The position numbers were made by a program, and so were the translations under genes. Positions 1-11,039 of a stretch of DNA of 64,000 nucleotides are shown here, in pieces. A model generated the notes under the pieces. That model was not told where the DNA came from. It ran no database searches and worked only from the letters and a program-made list of their open reading frames with translations. Position 1 is the first letter of the stretch. Each line of letters begins with the position of its first letter. Source of the stretch: Endothia cerciana (taxonomy: Eukaryota > Ascomycota > Sordariomycetes > Diaporthales > Cryphonectriaceae); NCBI GenBank assembly GCA_026119935.1, contig JALRMH010000041.1, positions 62,001 through 126,000 of the forward strand, read 5' to 3'.

Positions 1-187
1 CTAGATAGCTATGAATGAAGGCTTTTTTTTAATTTTTTTTTATAAGAACATATCATGAACGAACGGTTTTATAGAATATAAAGCGGACCCCGGAAGAGTG
101 TATCTAATCAGATTGCATTTATCAAACCTCCATACTTGTTCTGGTACTGATACCTAGTGACAGGTGACGTATTGACCAAGGCACACA

Positions 188-2289
188 TCATAGCATATAT
201 CTAAAGGTGACAGCCTTGTCACCTTGATCCGCTAGTTGGTCATCGGTAAGTCCGGGCTCGTCGTTCTCCCGCAAGGCGCGCTCTCGTTTCCGGTTCACAG
301 TCGTGTAGCTGAAGACCAGAATGAAAGCCGCTATGAGCCCTGCACATATGAATCCTATCTCCAGTGCGTGACCCAAAATAAACCGCGGGGCATCCTGTTC
401 GCGGTAAAAGTCTGCCCGTTGACGGCATGTCAGCAGCCTCCTCTTCGAGGATGCCATCGAGAGGGCCAAAGGAGACAAGAAGAATGTATATAGATGCTTC
501 GTGGAAACCGTAAAAGACGGGATTTGACGTACTGCTGGCCATCGCACCCGCAAGGTTGCCTATGCCGATCTGAACTGCCATGCCCGCGCTCCGCTTGTAG
601 CTCCCGGCGAGGTTATTGCTCAGCCACGCTATGATTCCGGGGAAGCACGGATAGAGGGCGCACGCCGCGAGGAAGACGCCGCCATAGACGACGTGTGGTT
701 CTGATGAGCTGATGCACCTACAATAAGAACTTTCGGTCAGAAAAGAACAAGGCTTGATGACAGCTTGACGAGACCTTGACGGAAACGGACGACTAACATG
801 ATGTATCCGGCGAGCATCACGAACAGGAGGAACATAACGAAGGGGCTGCGCTTCCCGGCCCTGTCCGAAAGGAAGGCGACGACCACGGCCAAGATGGCGG
901 CTGTGATGTAGATCGGGACCGTCATGAGCTGTGCCGTGCTCGACACGTATCCCAGGTCCTTGATGATGGTCGGCAGGAATAGAGCGACCCCGTAGAGAGG
1001 ACACACGACCTGGGGCCTCCCGTTAGCCAAGGCCAACAGCTTCCCGGAACTAAAGGGGTCCACATAATTACCCCCCAGTACAGCACAAGGTGGACATAGA
1101 CCTGCCAGTCCCTGAAGACCTCCCCGACGTATCGCCACTCGAAGTGTTCCGCCTCGGCGATCTGCCTGCCCGACTTGGACTGCCCGTGCTTGAGGCGGTA
1201 GACGACGAACGCGCGCTCCTCCTCGGTCAGGAAGCCCGCCGTCTCGGGGAAGTCGTACATGAGGAAGAAGGCGAGCAGGGCGAACGCCACCGTGACGATC
1301 CCTTCAAGGATGAAGATCCAGCGCCACCCCGCGAGGCCCCCGACACCGTCCATGTTCTCGATGGCGTAGGCCAGCAGGCCGCTGAAGGCCCCCGCGATCG
1401 TGGCGCCCGAGTAGAAGAGGGCCTGGCGGAACTGGATCTCGTGCCGGCAATACCAGAGCGTCAGATAGTACTACCGTGCTGATCAGACTCGATCCTTCTT
1501 CTCACACGCATGGTAGAACCCTCCCTCCCTCCCCCCCCACCTTTTTTTTTATAGACTTACGGCACAGCCGGGATACAGCCCGGCTTCTGCGACGCCAAGG
1601 AAGAGGCGGGCGGTCAGGAGCCCACCGTAGCTCTGCACGATGCCCATGAGCGTCATGACTGTGCCCCAGCAGACCATGATAAACGGCAGCCAGCGGCTGG
1701 GGCGGAGCCTCTTGAGGAGGAGGTTACTCGGGAGTTCGAACACGGCGTAGGTGAGGAAGAAGACGGTTAGGCACATGTTGTACTGGTTCCCCGTCAGGCC
1801 CAGGTCCTCCGTCAGCCCCTCGATCTTTGCGTTGCCGATATTCCCTCCTTTGAAGCAGAAAGAAACGGGACTTGATCAGCTGGTTTTCTTTTCTTTTTTT
1901 CTTCTTCTTTTTTCGTCGCTGCTGGTGCAGGTAAGACAGTTCAGCCGGGGGGGGGGGGGTTGGCCATCGAACTCACGGTCCAGGAATGCCAGGAGGTATA
2001 GGATTAATAGCACGGGTATCAAGCGTGTGTCCATCTGCTGCCGTCAGCGGCTCACCAGACCCACAAGGAGAGAAGCTGAGGAGGGGTCTATATCAACCTT
2101 TGTTAGTATCCTTTTCTGATCGAGATGAGAGAACGACTCCATGGTCACGGCCGCGTCTGCGGCGATGGAATCGATCCGTGCGATCTCCTCGTCGTCGCGG
2201 CCGAGGACGGCCCCGTGCTTGTGTTCATGGTGAGACATGTCAGGCTCTCCTTCCAGCTTCTCCACGGTGGGTGAGGACGAAGCAGTCAT
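188..2289 (-). CDS. MFS transporter, anion:cation symporter family (Dal5/Tna1-like)
   Basis: A plasma-membrane permease predicted to import a small organic anion or vitamin-like solute (allantoate, nicotinate and pantothenate carriers are in this family); the substrate cannot be read from sequence. I assemble seven exons: 2289-2098, 2034-1977, 1847-1561, 1470-1072, 1009-798, 717-533 and 411-188, giving 518 residues with all phases matching. The start is the Met followed by TASSSPTVEKLEG; an upstream in-frame Met at 2394 is possible. The N-terminus has the family pattern KMDTRLIP...LLAFLDRGNIGNAK, followed by TM blocks such as YAVFELPSNLLLKRLRPSRW and GVALFLPTIIKDLGY. The C-terminal exon carries APRFILGHALEIGF, the typical last-TM entry. 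Introns have GT-AG ends and CTGAC/CTAAC-like branch sites. The second intron (1848-1976) holds a G run and pyrimidine tracts. Family membership is secure; the substrate is unknown. Confidence 0.88.
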
Positions 2290-2853
2290 CTCGGATCTTA
2301 GCTGGACTGGCTTCAAGAGACTTGAGCTACCTACCGATGTTTTAGTAGTTGTCGTCCTATCCTGGTCCCCCCACAAATTCGTCCGCCCCGTCACCAGTAC
2401 TCTTAATCAAGCCCCAACTCCCCAAGAGACGTGCGTGTGACCAGATACTTGTCGATGCTGCATGCGGGGAACCACGCATCTTTCAACACGCCTCACCCAA
2501 TCAGCCAGGATACTAGGTTTTGATACTGTATGTCGTCAGCGCAGATGGCAAAATCTGTCCCATAACAGCCGATAGGCATTTACCGACCATTGCGCCGGTG
2601 GTCGAGTCTATGCATGGGGACCACAAGGAGCCGCTGCAGGAGCCTACCGGAGGCGGTGATTGTGGCTCCCGGCCAGCAGTGCATGCATTAGGCAAAAGTC
2701 ACGCCTGCTTATGCAGCGGGGAGGAAGTCGGGGTACACGGTGGCCGAGGGTTTGGTCAACAGAAATGTGTTTCATACTCATGCGTCGCTATGCAATTGAG
2801 GTATCCTGCAGAGCACAAAAGTACAGGGATCTAACCGAGCACACGCCCTCTCA
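2290..2853. other. Intergenic, promoter side of the MFS gene
   Basis: This stretch separates the start of the MFS gene from the stop of the AFG1-like gene, both on the minus strand. I see no coding pattern, RNA gene or repeat in it. Confidence 0.6.
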
Positions 2854-4757
2854 CTACATGGAGTCCTCCATCTGTCGCGAGCGGGCCTTGAGGAAGCTGT
2901 CCCGCTCGGGCTTGCCACCGCGCTGCTCGAGGCCCATGCCCCTCTCCACCCACTCCTGAGAGCCCATCTCCGTCAGCCTCGACAGCGCGCGGAAGAAGGC
3001 GAAGGCCTCCTCGTCGTTGGCGAAAAGCGCGGATCCCCTGAGCTTCAGGGCCTGTTTCTCCGGGTCCTCCATCAGGTCCTTGATGACCTGTGTGACCTCC
3101 GCGTTGTTCGAGTCGTGAGCGGAGCCCTGAAGCAGGGTCTCGGCGACCTCGTCCCTCGATGTGAAAAGTTCGGTCAGCGGCTTGGCCGTGGTGAGGACCA
3201 GCTTCGCGTGCGATTCGTACACGGCGTCGATGAACGTGATGAAGCGCCGCGCCAGGTCTCTCTCCCGTAGCGTCATCCCCGGCACGTCGGTGACGACGAA
3301 GGCGTCGTATGCGCGGGTCAGCTCGATGAAGTCGGCCGCCGACTTTGGCTTCCTTATGAGTTCGTCGAAAGTGAACCAGGCGCACCGACCGCTGACCCGT
3401 GGTACAAAGATCTCACGGCCCCATACGTGTTGGACTTCGGAGTGCGGCTCGGCGGCCTCGGGATCACCGAGGAAGCGGAACCATTCCTCGGCGTGGTCGG
3501 CGGCATGGGCGTCTAGCGGTGTGTGGTAGACGCCGGAGTGTGGCCTGGGGATCTTTCGGTAGTCTGTTGGCGAGTCGAGGTTGATGACGTGAAGCCTGCT
3601 CTTCAGCAGGTGGATAGCTGGTACGAATGATTCACGCTGAATGCCGTTCTTATAAAGCTCATCTGGATGCCTGTTGGAAGTAGTGACGAGTACGACACCG
3701 TGCGACATGAGAGCCTCCAGGAGTCTTCGATCCAGAAGTCAGCCGCTGCTGCTCCTTAGACCCCCAAGAAAAAGAAGAGAGAGAAAAAAAAAAAAAGGGG
3801 GGGGGGGGGGGAAGAGAGGCCTCGCCTACCTCCGCAAGATCATGGCGTCTGCCACATCGGTGCACTGGAACTCGTCGAAACACAAGACATTCCCGTGCTC
3901 TGCAATATCTGCCGCGACCAGGGGCACGGCGTCTATGTCGTTCCCGTGCTGGATCTTCATGCGGTGCAACCGCCTATGTACGTCCTGCATGAAATTATGG
4001 AAGTGTATCCTTGTCTTGGAGCGGACGGTGCTGGGTAGGGTGTCGTAGAAGAGGTCCATCAGCATCGTCTTCCCGCTGCCCACGTCGCCGTACAGATAGA
4101 GGCCTCGTGGGAGGTTGGTCGGTATATCCTTGAGCACCGCCTTCTTTGACTTGCCGCCGCCGAAGAAGGAGAAGAGGGACTTGGACGGCTGGAGGTCATC
4201 TAGGCTGGGGTGGACGACCGGAGGGGCGTTGTAGTGTCTGAGTTCACTATGCAAGTGCTGCAAGCTCTGTATTATACCTGCCATGGCAGATGTCAGCTGG
4301 CGCGCCAAAGGCAGAGAAAGGGATTCTTGTCGACCTGCCTCTCTGGTGTGGATCGTTCCTCAGGCGCCCCTCGGCGACCCTGCGGTCGTACTCCTGGATA
4401 GGGCCAATATCGTCGTGGTTGACTGTCGACACGATCGTCAGCAAGTGGCCCGCTACAGCGCTCCCGTGCCTCCTCCCCGAGCTGAGGCGCACCATTTTCG
4501 ATGCTAGCCGAGGCCACCGAGGCCGGCCTCCTCTGTCCGGCGGCAAAGACCGCCGGGAGCGCGATGCGCACTGCCGGTCTCGAGAAGGTATCCTGTGACG
4601 GCTTGGGGGTCGTCAGTCTCCTCCCGGGCGAGGCGCTCGTGTGCGACAGCCTCGCGGCGACAGCGCGCTGCCTCTGGGCCCTAGATGTGACGCATACCCG
4701 AGGCGTGGCGCATGGGCGTCGAGGAGGGGCAACGCGGGGGGTGGCACATGGGCGCAT
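2854..4757 (-). CDS. AFG1: AFG1-like mitochondrial AAA-type ATPase
   Basis: Homologue of yeast Afg1/animal LACE1, an inner-membrane-associated mitochondrial P-loop ATPase linked to turnover or quality control of respiratory-chain subunits. Exons are 4757-4493, 4422-4339, 4277-3830 and 3724-2854, giving 555 residues in frame. The first 85 or so residues are Arg/Ala/Ser-rich with almost no acidic residues, as expected for a mitochondrial presequence, and contain a PCATPR motif twice. Then come GPIQEYDRRVAEGRL, the Walker A motif GDVGSGKT (about 180-187), Walker B LCFDEF (about 248-253) and TTSNRHPDELYKNG, a family signature in the last exon. Intron 2 appears to be GC-AG. Intron 3 (3725-3829) contains long A and G homopolymers on the plus strand. 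The length and motif order are normal for the family and I see no damage. Confidence 0.93.
4278..4338 (-). other. GC-AG intron in the AFG1-like gene
   Basis: A 61-nt intron whose donor reads GAG/GCAGGT rather than GT, with a GCTGAC branch-like site about 15-20 nt before the CAG acceptor. Only this junction restores the family sequence DPHQR-GIIQSL in frame. No GT donor in the neighbourhood gives the same product. Confidence 0.7.
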
Positions 4758-5457
4758 TTTCGTCCCGAGGGGTGCGCTGACAAGGTTCGCGGCGGGGTCT
4801 ATGTCCTTCTATGATGCTTCTCGTTATGTCTATGCGCTGGTGCTATAACAGCATGGTCGTAAAGTATATTCGAGGAAAAAGCAAGAAGGCCGGCTCGAGC
4901 GGGACGGTGGATAGGATTCACCCGCCGGGTTGCGTCGGATGTTTAAACTGGGAAGCAGGATGAGAAAGGCTGAAGTCGAATTCCCGAGGCGAAACCCGCG
5001 GAGCCCAGTCTTCCCTCTGAACAAGCACCGCTCTCGGCGTCAGATGTATGGGACGGCGACCCCGCTAAATTCTTTGGACAGTCACAGGGGGTCATGGCTG
5101 GGCGCAATGCCTGACCCTGGAGTGTGACGTAGGGGGGTTCAGGCCCCGCTGTAACCCACTACAAAATTATGTAGTACTGTACTGTAGTACATAGCGTGCT
5201 ATGGTAGCAGTACCACGGCACTATGCTGTGCTCGGGACCGGCCCGGCGGCTGATAGCCCGCGATTTAGGACATGTCCATGGGGACGAACTGTGACGAGCC
5301 CTGCGAGGCCGCCCTGCGAAGATTTCATATTCTCGCGACTCCTGCGCGGGGACATGGAGCCGATGCCTACGGGCAACAGACAGCGACATCCGTGGGCAGC
5401 TTCCTAGGTACGGTCACCGTGAACGGCCCGGTCGATCGTGCGGCTGAGGTCGCCGCC

Positions 5458-5507
<50 letters not shown>

Positions 5508-5819
5508 GAGGCCAGGGCCGGCCGATGAGCTTGACACCCTGTGCGGATGATGACCGTCTATGTATCTAACACGTCGATGCGCCGCTCCTAATGGAAGGGC
5601 CATGGCCCTGGTAGTGTCCCGGTCCATATTAAACATATATTGCCTGCGCTCTGATCTAGCACGTCTCTTGAGAATTATGTCCTGCCCCACTGTGAATGCT
5701 AGGCCTTAGGAGTTATATATATATATATACGGGTGGTGTGGAGTTGTTCCGATACCAAAGTACGTCAGATACTGACGAGTCCCCTACCGCGTGTCTTTCT
5801 TCCCAGGATGATGATCCCC
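4758..5819. other. Intergenic, non-coding
   Basis: About 1 kb between the AFG1 start and the 3' end of the DHA2 exporter. It contains an ACG trinucleotide tract (listed separately) and a run of short GTAC/ATGG-rich inverted motifs around 5170-5235. No reading frame here has family support; the long frames over the trinucleotide tract are homopolymeric artefacts. Confidence 0.6.
5458..5506. repeat. (ACG)n microsatellite
   Basis: About sixteen uninterrupted ACG units in non-coding DNA. Translated it gives poly-Thr on one strand and poly-Val on the other, which explains apparent open frames there. Confidence 0.95.
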
Positions 5820-7798
5820 TCATCTCGCTGCTTCCTCCATCTTCAACTCAGTTCCTGTCTCGGCGCCCGGCGCGGCCTGCGGCTTTGCAACTGGCCTGAC
5901 GCTCCTCCACTCCAGCGTGGCAAGCCCGAGAACAGACAGGCAACACACGACCAGCCCGATCCGGAACACCACGCGCAGCGCCTCGTCATACGACACCAGC
6001 ACCGTCTCCCTGAGGCCCACAGGGACCGAGCCGAGCATGCCGGTCGCGCCGCTCGTCGTGATCAGCGCCGGGTCGACCCCAGCAACACCGGAGAGCCGCT
6101 GGATGAGCTGGGTGGCCAGGACGTTCCCGCCCACCGAGACGAAGACGGTCGAGCCCAGGAGCTGCGTGAAGACCATAAAGGCCAGGCCGGTCGGGACGTC
6201 CTTCTTCGGCAGGACCACCTGCGTGGCGAGGTTGGGGATCTGGAAGCACCACCCGTAGCCGAGCCCGTACAGGATCTGATAGCCGATCCACCTCCCTGTG
6301 CCTGTATTGGTGTCGAGGGTCGTGAGGAGGCCTGCCCCGATGGTCATGATGGAGGACCCCGCAATCGCGACGGGGGTGTAGTACCCGGTCCTCATGTTGA
6401 TGAGCCCGCCCGAGATGCTGCCGGCCACCATTGGGAGCATCGTAGCTAGCAACCGGATGCCGGACTCTTGTGCGGATACGCCCTTGATGGACTGGAACCA
6501 GATGGGCAGGAAGTAGACTGTTCTGTAGATTAGCCATATGAACACCCATAATTCTGTTTGTTTCAAGCCCCCCTCACCGAAGATGTAGTTACCAGCACCC
6601 ATCCAGAGCCCCGAGAAAGCAGCAGAGACCATGCTCCTCTGCTTGAGAATCCGAGGCGGCAGCGTTGCAGTCGCGTGAAGCATGACTTGGACCGTGCCAA
6701 AAGAAATCAGCAGAGCACCAGAGACGGTCAGCAAGGCTATAATGCGCCCGCTATTCCACTGCGCAATGTCAGCCTAGGCATCTCAACTATGGGATCGCAT
6801 GTCGTCACCTACAGCGTACGTCTGACCGCCCCATTGCAGTGCCAGTATAAGGCAGACTATTCCAAGGACGAAGAAGAGAGTCCCTGGCAAGTCGAGCTGT
6901 CTGAACTTGGTCTTCAGTGGGAGATGTATGGTCTCCCGGTCGACAGCGTGAAGAAACGGGATGATGACGGCTGTCGCCACTACACCGATGGGCAGATTGA
7001 GGTAGAAGCACCACCGCCATGTTACATCCGACGTGAAAAAACCGCCGACGAGGGGGCCAATGATGGTCGCAAAGCCGAAGAGGGAGCCCATAAGGCCTTG
7101 GATCATTGGCCTCTTCTCGAGGGGGACGATATAGACGATCGAAACCATCTGGGGCCCAGGTCAGCATCAGGGTCTGGCGCGGCGAGTAGCAGCCCGGTCA
7201 GATACAGATCAGAGGCTTACGGCTCCAGTTGTGATGCCGGCAGCACCGATCCCAGCAATCGCCCTGCCAACGATAAAGGCTGTCGAGCTGGGAGCGGCTC
7301 CACAGAGGGCGGACGCGGCCTCGAAGACGAGGATGCTTGCCAGGAGGACGCTCTTGACCGGGAAGGATGAGTATATCCTGCCAAACAACAGCTGGCACGC
7401 GCAGAATGTGAGCAGGTACGCACTGCCGTACCAGCCAACGTCGGCGAGAGAATCGAACTCGTTGGTGATTTGCGGTATGGCCTGGCCAGAGGAGATCAGC
7501 TCGCGACTCCATGTATGGATTGACCGCTCGGAGACAAAGTAATATCTAGCGCAGATCCCAGGGGGCGCAATCATACCGTCGAGACGATGGTCCTGTCCAG
7601 ACTGGGGAGGAACACGCTGAGGAGCACCGCAGCCAGCAAGAGTGCCATCTTGGAGACGGACTGCCTTTGTTCTGCACCGTCGACTCTGCTGGGCACCCGC
7701 GCGGTGCCATCATGAGAGCTCGTCTCGTCGCCCTGCCGGGGCGCAGTGCTCGAGTCCTCTGGCATACTACCGGGTTCGCTCAAGCGTGACGAAGCCAT
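5820..7798 (-). CDS. DHA2-type MFS exporter (14-TM drug/metabolite efflux)
   Basis: A proton-driven exporter of the DHA2 branch, the group that includes fungal toxin and drug efflux pumps; the substrate is unknown. Exons are 7798-7577, 7481-7221, 7148-6813, 6758-6578 and 6517-5820, giving 565 residues with all phases consistent. The start is MASSRLSEPGSM. Family marks include LPSLDRTIVSTV-AIPQITNEF in TM1, DVGWYGSAYLL, GRAIAGIGAAGI, and antiporter motif C as GFATIIGPLVGGFF. VYFLPIWFQSIKG follows the fourth intron. That intron (6518-6577) is 60 nt, a multiple of three and free of stops, so unspliced RNA would encode 20 extra residues within a membrane segment. The gene is transcribed divergently from the Zn2Cys6 regulator at 8566, sharing a 767-bp upstream region, which suggests but does not prove specific regulation. 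Confidence 0.9.
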
Positions 7799-8232
7799 GG
7801 ATAGTGAAGGCAGCAGGTGTGCAGGCCAACCAGGACGACGGCTTGAGACCAGAATTTTATTAACAGAAGGGATGGATTTGACAGCTCCTTTCGGTGTTGA
7901 TAGACTGTAGATGCTTCGATCAGGGCAGGCGAAGAACCCGACGAACTGCAAGATGATTATATATGCTTCAGGTAGGTCGGATGATGCTCGACGCGCAGTC
8001 GAGCCGCTCAATCTACTGACTTTTCAACTTTAGCAACGAGGAGGCCGATGGGCAGGCCCCCGACAGCGACCGGAACCACCTCCATCTTCACTCAAATATT
8101 GATATTGGTGAAGGTCAGGGTGTAACAAGCAAAGGACAGGCTAGAGGTCCACAAATGCGGCCCACAAGGATGATTCTCACCATTGTGCGGACCTTGGAAG
8201 TTCACGACGTGTTGTTCAGGTATGAGTTGTTG

Positions 8233-8278
8233 CGGCAAGGCCGTGAGAATAATATCCTCCGGGGTTTACTGACAACCG
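8233..8278. promoter_or_regulatory. Paired inverted CGG...CCG sites in a shared promoter
   Basis: Between the divergent exporter and Zn2Cys6 regulator there are CGG-N5-CCG (8233-8243) and CGG-N13-CCG (8260-8278). Inverted CGG triplets are the usual targets of binuclear zinc-cluster proteins. Such triplets are common by chance, so this is only a candidate operator. Confidence 0.3.
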
Positions 8279-8565
8279 ACTGGCCTCGTACTCAGTGCCG
8301 AAGTGCCATTCGCTACCAGTGTCAAGTCACCACCATTCGGGAATTACACGGGGCCGAGGCTATGGATCTCCTCAGCCTGGAGATTTCAAGGATCCGAACC
8401 GGCCCAGCAGGCCCCGTGGCACCCCCATCCCGTCTCTTCCTCATTGCAGCCGCTGCGTGCGGAAATTGAAAATCGCGACCAGACTCCGACATTCACTAGT
8501 CATCAAGTATCTCCTCAATCACTACTTTTCCTCTCGCTCCGGTTCGATTCGTTACTTTGTGCACA

Positions 8566-11039
8566 ATGCCGAGTCATTCGCCGCAGCCGACGGTGGGACG
8601 GCAGACAGCCCCGTCGAGCCCGTCTCCCACGCCAAACTCGAGAGCCACGAAGCAGCGGTCGCTCGCGTGCCAATTGTGCCAGCGGCGCAAGATCAGGTGC
8701 GACCGGAAGCTCCCCTGTGCGGCCTGCATCAAGTCCGGGGCTCAATGCGTGACCGCGGCTGGGCCCCGGCCGCGACGCTGCAGATTCCCGGAGCGGGAGC
8801 TGTTGGATCGGCTCCGTCGCTACGAGGACCTGCTTCGACGAAACAAGATCGACTTCGAGCCTTTGCACCCGCTCACCACAGCCTCTGGCCCACCGGCAGA
8901 GCCCATGCCGCATAGCCAGGATGGCAACGACCTTGAGGTCACTGACAGTGCGGGTCGGAGCGAACCAAGCAAGGAGGCGGTCGTCAGATCGAAACATGAA
9001 GCGGCGCACGAGGATCACCTCCCAGATCCAAAGGACGATGGCGTCGACAAGTTCAGCCTGGGCTGCAGCAATTTCCGGCATGCTGTGATGCAGATGGTAC
9101 GACCAGTGCTCGTAGAAGTGACGTCTTGCTGACTTAGTCGTAGGGACTAGACCTGGCTGACAGAAAAGGAGGCCTGCCCGGACAGAGGGTGGTTGCCGAG
9201 GAGGAAGGCAACAATGATGTCCACCAATGGATCAAGAATGGCAGCGTTCCAGCACAAAATGCCCACACCAAGAAATCGCATGATCACGCCGGCCAGCCCG
9301 ATGCAGACGACGACGGCAATGACCACCTCCTCTTCGGTCCAATGCCGCCAGATGGCAATTTGGTTTCTTTGCACCCGGAACAAGGTCAGATATTCAGGCT
9401 GTGGCAGGTCTATCTCGAGAATGTCAACCCGCTGCTCAAAGTCACACACTCGCCCACCCTACAAGCTCGCATTATCGACGCGGTGAGCCAACCTGCAAGT
9501 ATCAGCCCTGCATTAGAAGCTTTGATCTTCAGCATCTACTGCGTGTCCGTCATGAGCCTACCTGACAATAAGTGCCATGTACTTTTTTATTCGTCGAGGA
9601 AAGAACTATTGGCAGGCTACCTGTCAGCTTGTCAGCGAGCATTGAAAAGATGCAGATTCTGGCGCTGCGAGAATCTCGACGCCTTGACGGCTTCTTACCT
9701 CTACTTAGTAAGCATATCGAGACCTGACGATTGCCATGGACTGCAACCTTGCATGGGAATGTGTGAGGTGCTGAACAGATACTTGTAGATATCTGTTAAA
9801 CCCCAAATCGATTCTCGGTCTCTGGCTCCTGCCATCGCTGCCACCATCCGCACAGCGCAACGAATGGGCTTGCATGACGAGTCTGCCAATGCCGGATATG
9901 CTGGCCTCGAGGCTGAGATGCGTCGAAGGCTTTGGTGGTCACTAGTTATCTTTGATCAGCGCATTTGCGAGATGACCGAATACGGGACGACGACGTTAAT
10001 TCCCACTTGGGACTGCAAGAGGCCCACGAACGTGAGCGATTTCGAGATGCGGCCGGACTCAGGAATCTTGTCAGAAGTTCATGAACGACCCACCGAGGCG
10101 CTTTTTGTTGTCGTCCGTAGTGAGCTGGCTGACTGTATCCGTCACTCTTCCTTCCATCTCGGCTTCATCAACTCGGCCCTCGAGCCTTTGGCCCGTCCAA
10201 GAGTAAGGCGGAACGGCGAAATGACAAGACACGACACCCTGGCGTCACTGGAGAAGGCCATCGAGGAGGATTATCTCGCGCGCTGCGATCTCAAAGACCC
10301 TCTGCATTTCATGACGGTCTGGACAGCACGCGGCTACCTGGCCAGGAACCGCTTGTTGGAACACTACTCGAGACACGTAACAATGCCTTCGCAACAGACA
10401 GAAGACCAACGAACAACAGCCCTCTCCTATGCGATGAGCATGCTTGAGTGCGACACGAAGCTCAGAGCTTCACCGCTGACGCAGGGGTTTCTTTGGCTGG
10501 TTGACTTCTGCGTCCCGATCCTGGCCTACTTCCATATCCTGAGCCACCTCAGGAAGCGACCAGCGGAACCTCAAGCCGATGAGGCCTGGGACGTCATGGG
10601 TAGGAATTGGGAAGCTCGCGCGGCCATCCGCGCCATCATGCCAAAGACCGAGGCGAAGGGTGCCTTTTCTACCTTCTCCCGGCTCGTCCTCGAAGCCTGG
10701 GGCAGCCGTGAGAACACGACCAGGACACAAAACGAGACGCCGGCGCCCCCCGCACTCGTGTCAGATATCAGGGAAAGGCTGCAACAGAGAGACCAGACGG
10801 TTCAAACTCAGAAAGATATCGAACTCCCTAGCGCTGGTGTTGATGTTAACATCGACAAGTCTCCACTAGCCGCGCCAGAGGCCTTCATGTTAGGTGGCGG
10901 CAGCTCCAACGGCCAGTACCCCGCCGCACCAAGTCACGGACAGATTCCCGACCTGCCAGATCAGGTCTTAATTGACATCGACAATGTCGATTTCTGGACG
11001 ACGATGGACTGGAGCTTAATGCATGCACAAGGCTGGTGA
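8566..11039 (+). CDS. Zn(II)2Cys6 transcription factor with fungal_trans domain
   Basis: A nuclear DNA-binding regulator. Exons are 8566-9096, 9186-9707 and 9789-11039, giving 767 residues. I start at MPSHSPQP; a Met three codons upstream (8557) is also in frame. The zinc cluster has Cys at 35, 38, 45, 51, 54 and 61 (CX2CX6CX5CX2CX6C) with RRKIRCDRKLPC between, followed by a basic PRPRRCRFPE stretch and a short coiled coil (LLDRLRRYEDLLRR). The second exon opens the fungal-specific middle homology domain (IFRLWQVYLENVNPLLKVTH), continuing through AQRMGLHDE and EMRRRLWWSL in exon 3. The C-terminus is acidic and hydrophobic (IDNVDFWTTMDW), compatible with an activation region. It is divergent with the exporter at 5820-7798, so it may control that gene; the target is otherwise unknown. 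Confidence 0.9.

Noticed and set aside
5272..5690. Frames encoding poly-Thr or poly-Val
   Set aside because: They run through an ACG microsatellite and have no supported flanking coding sequence.
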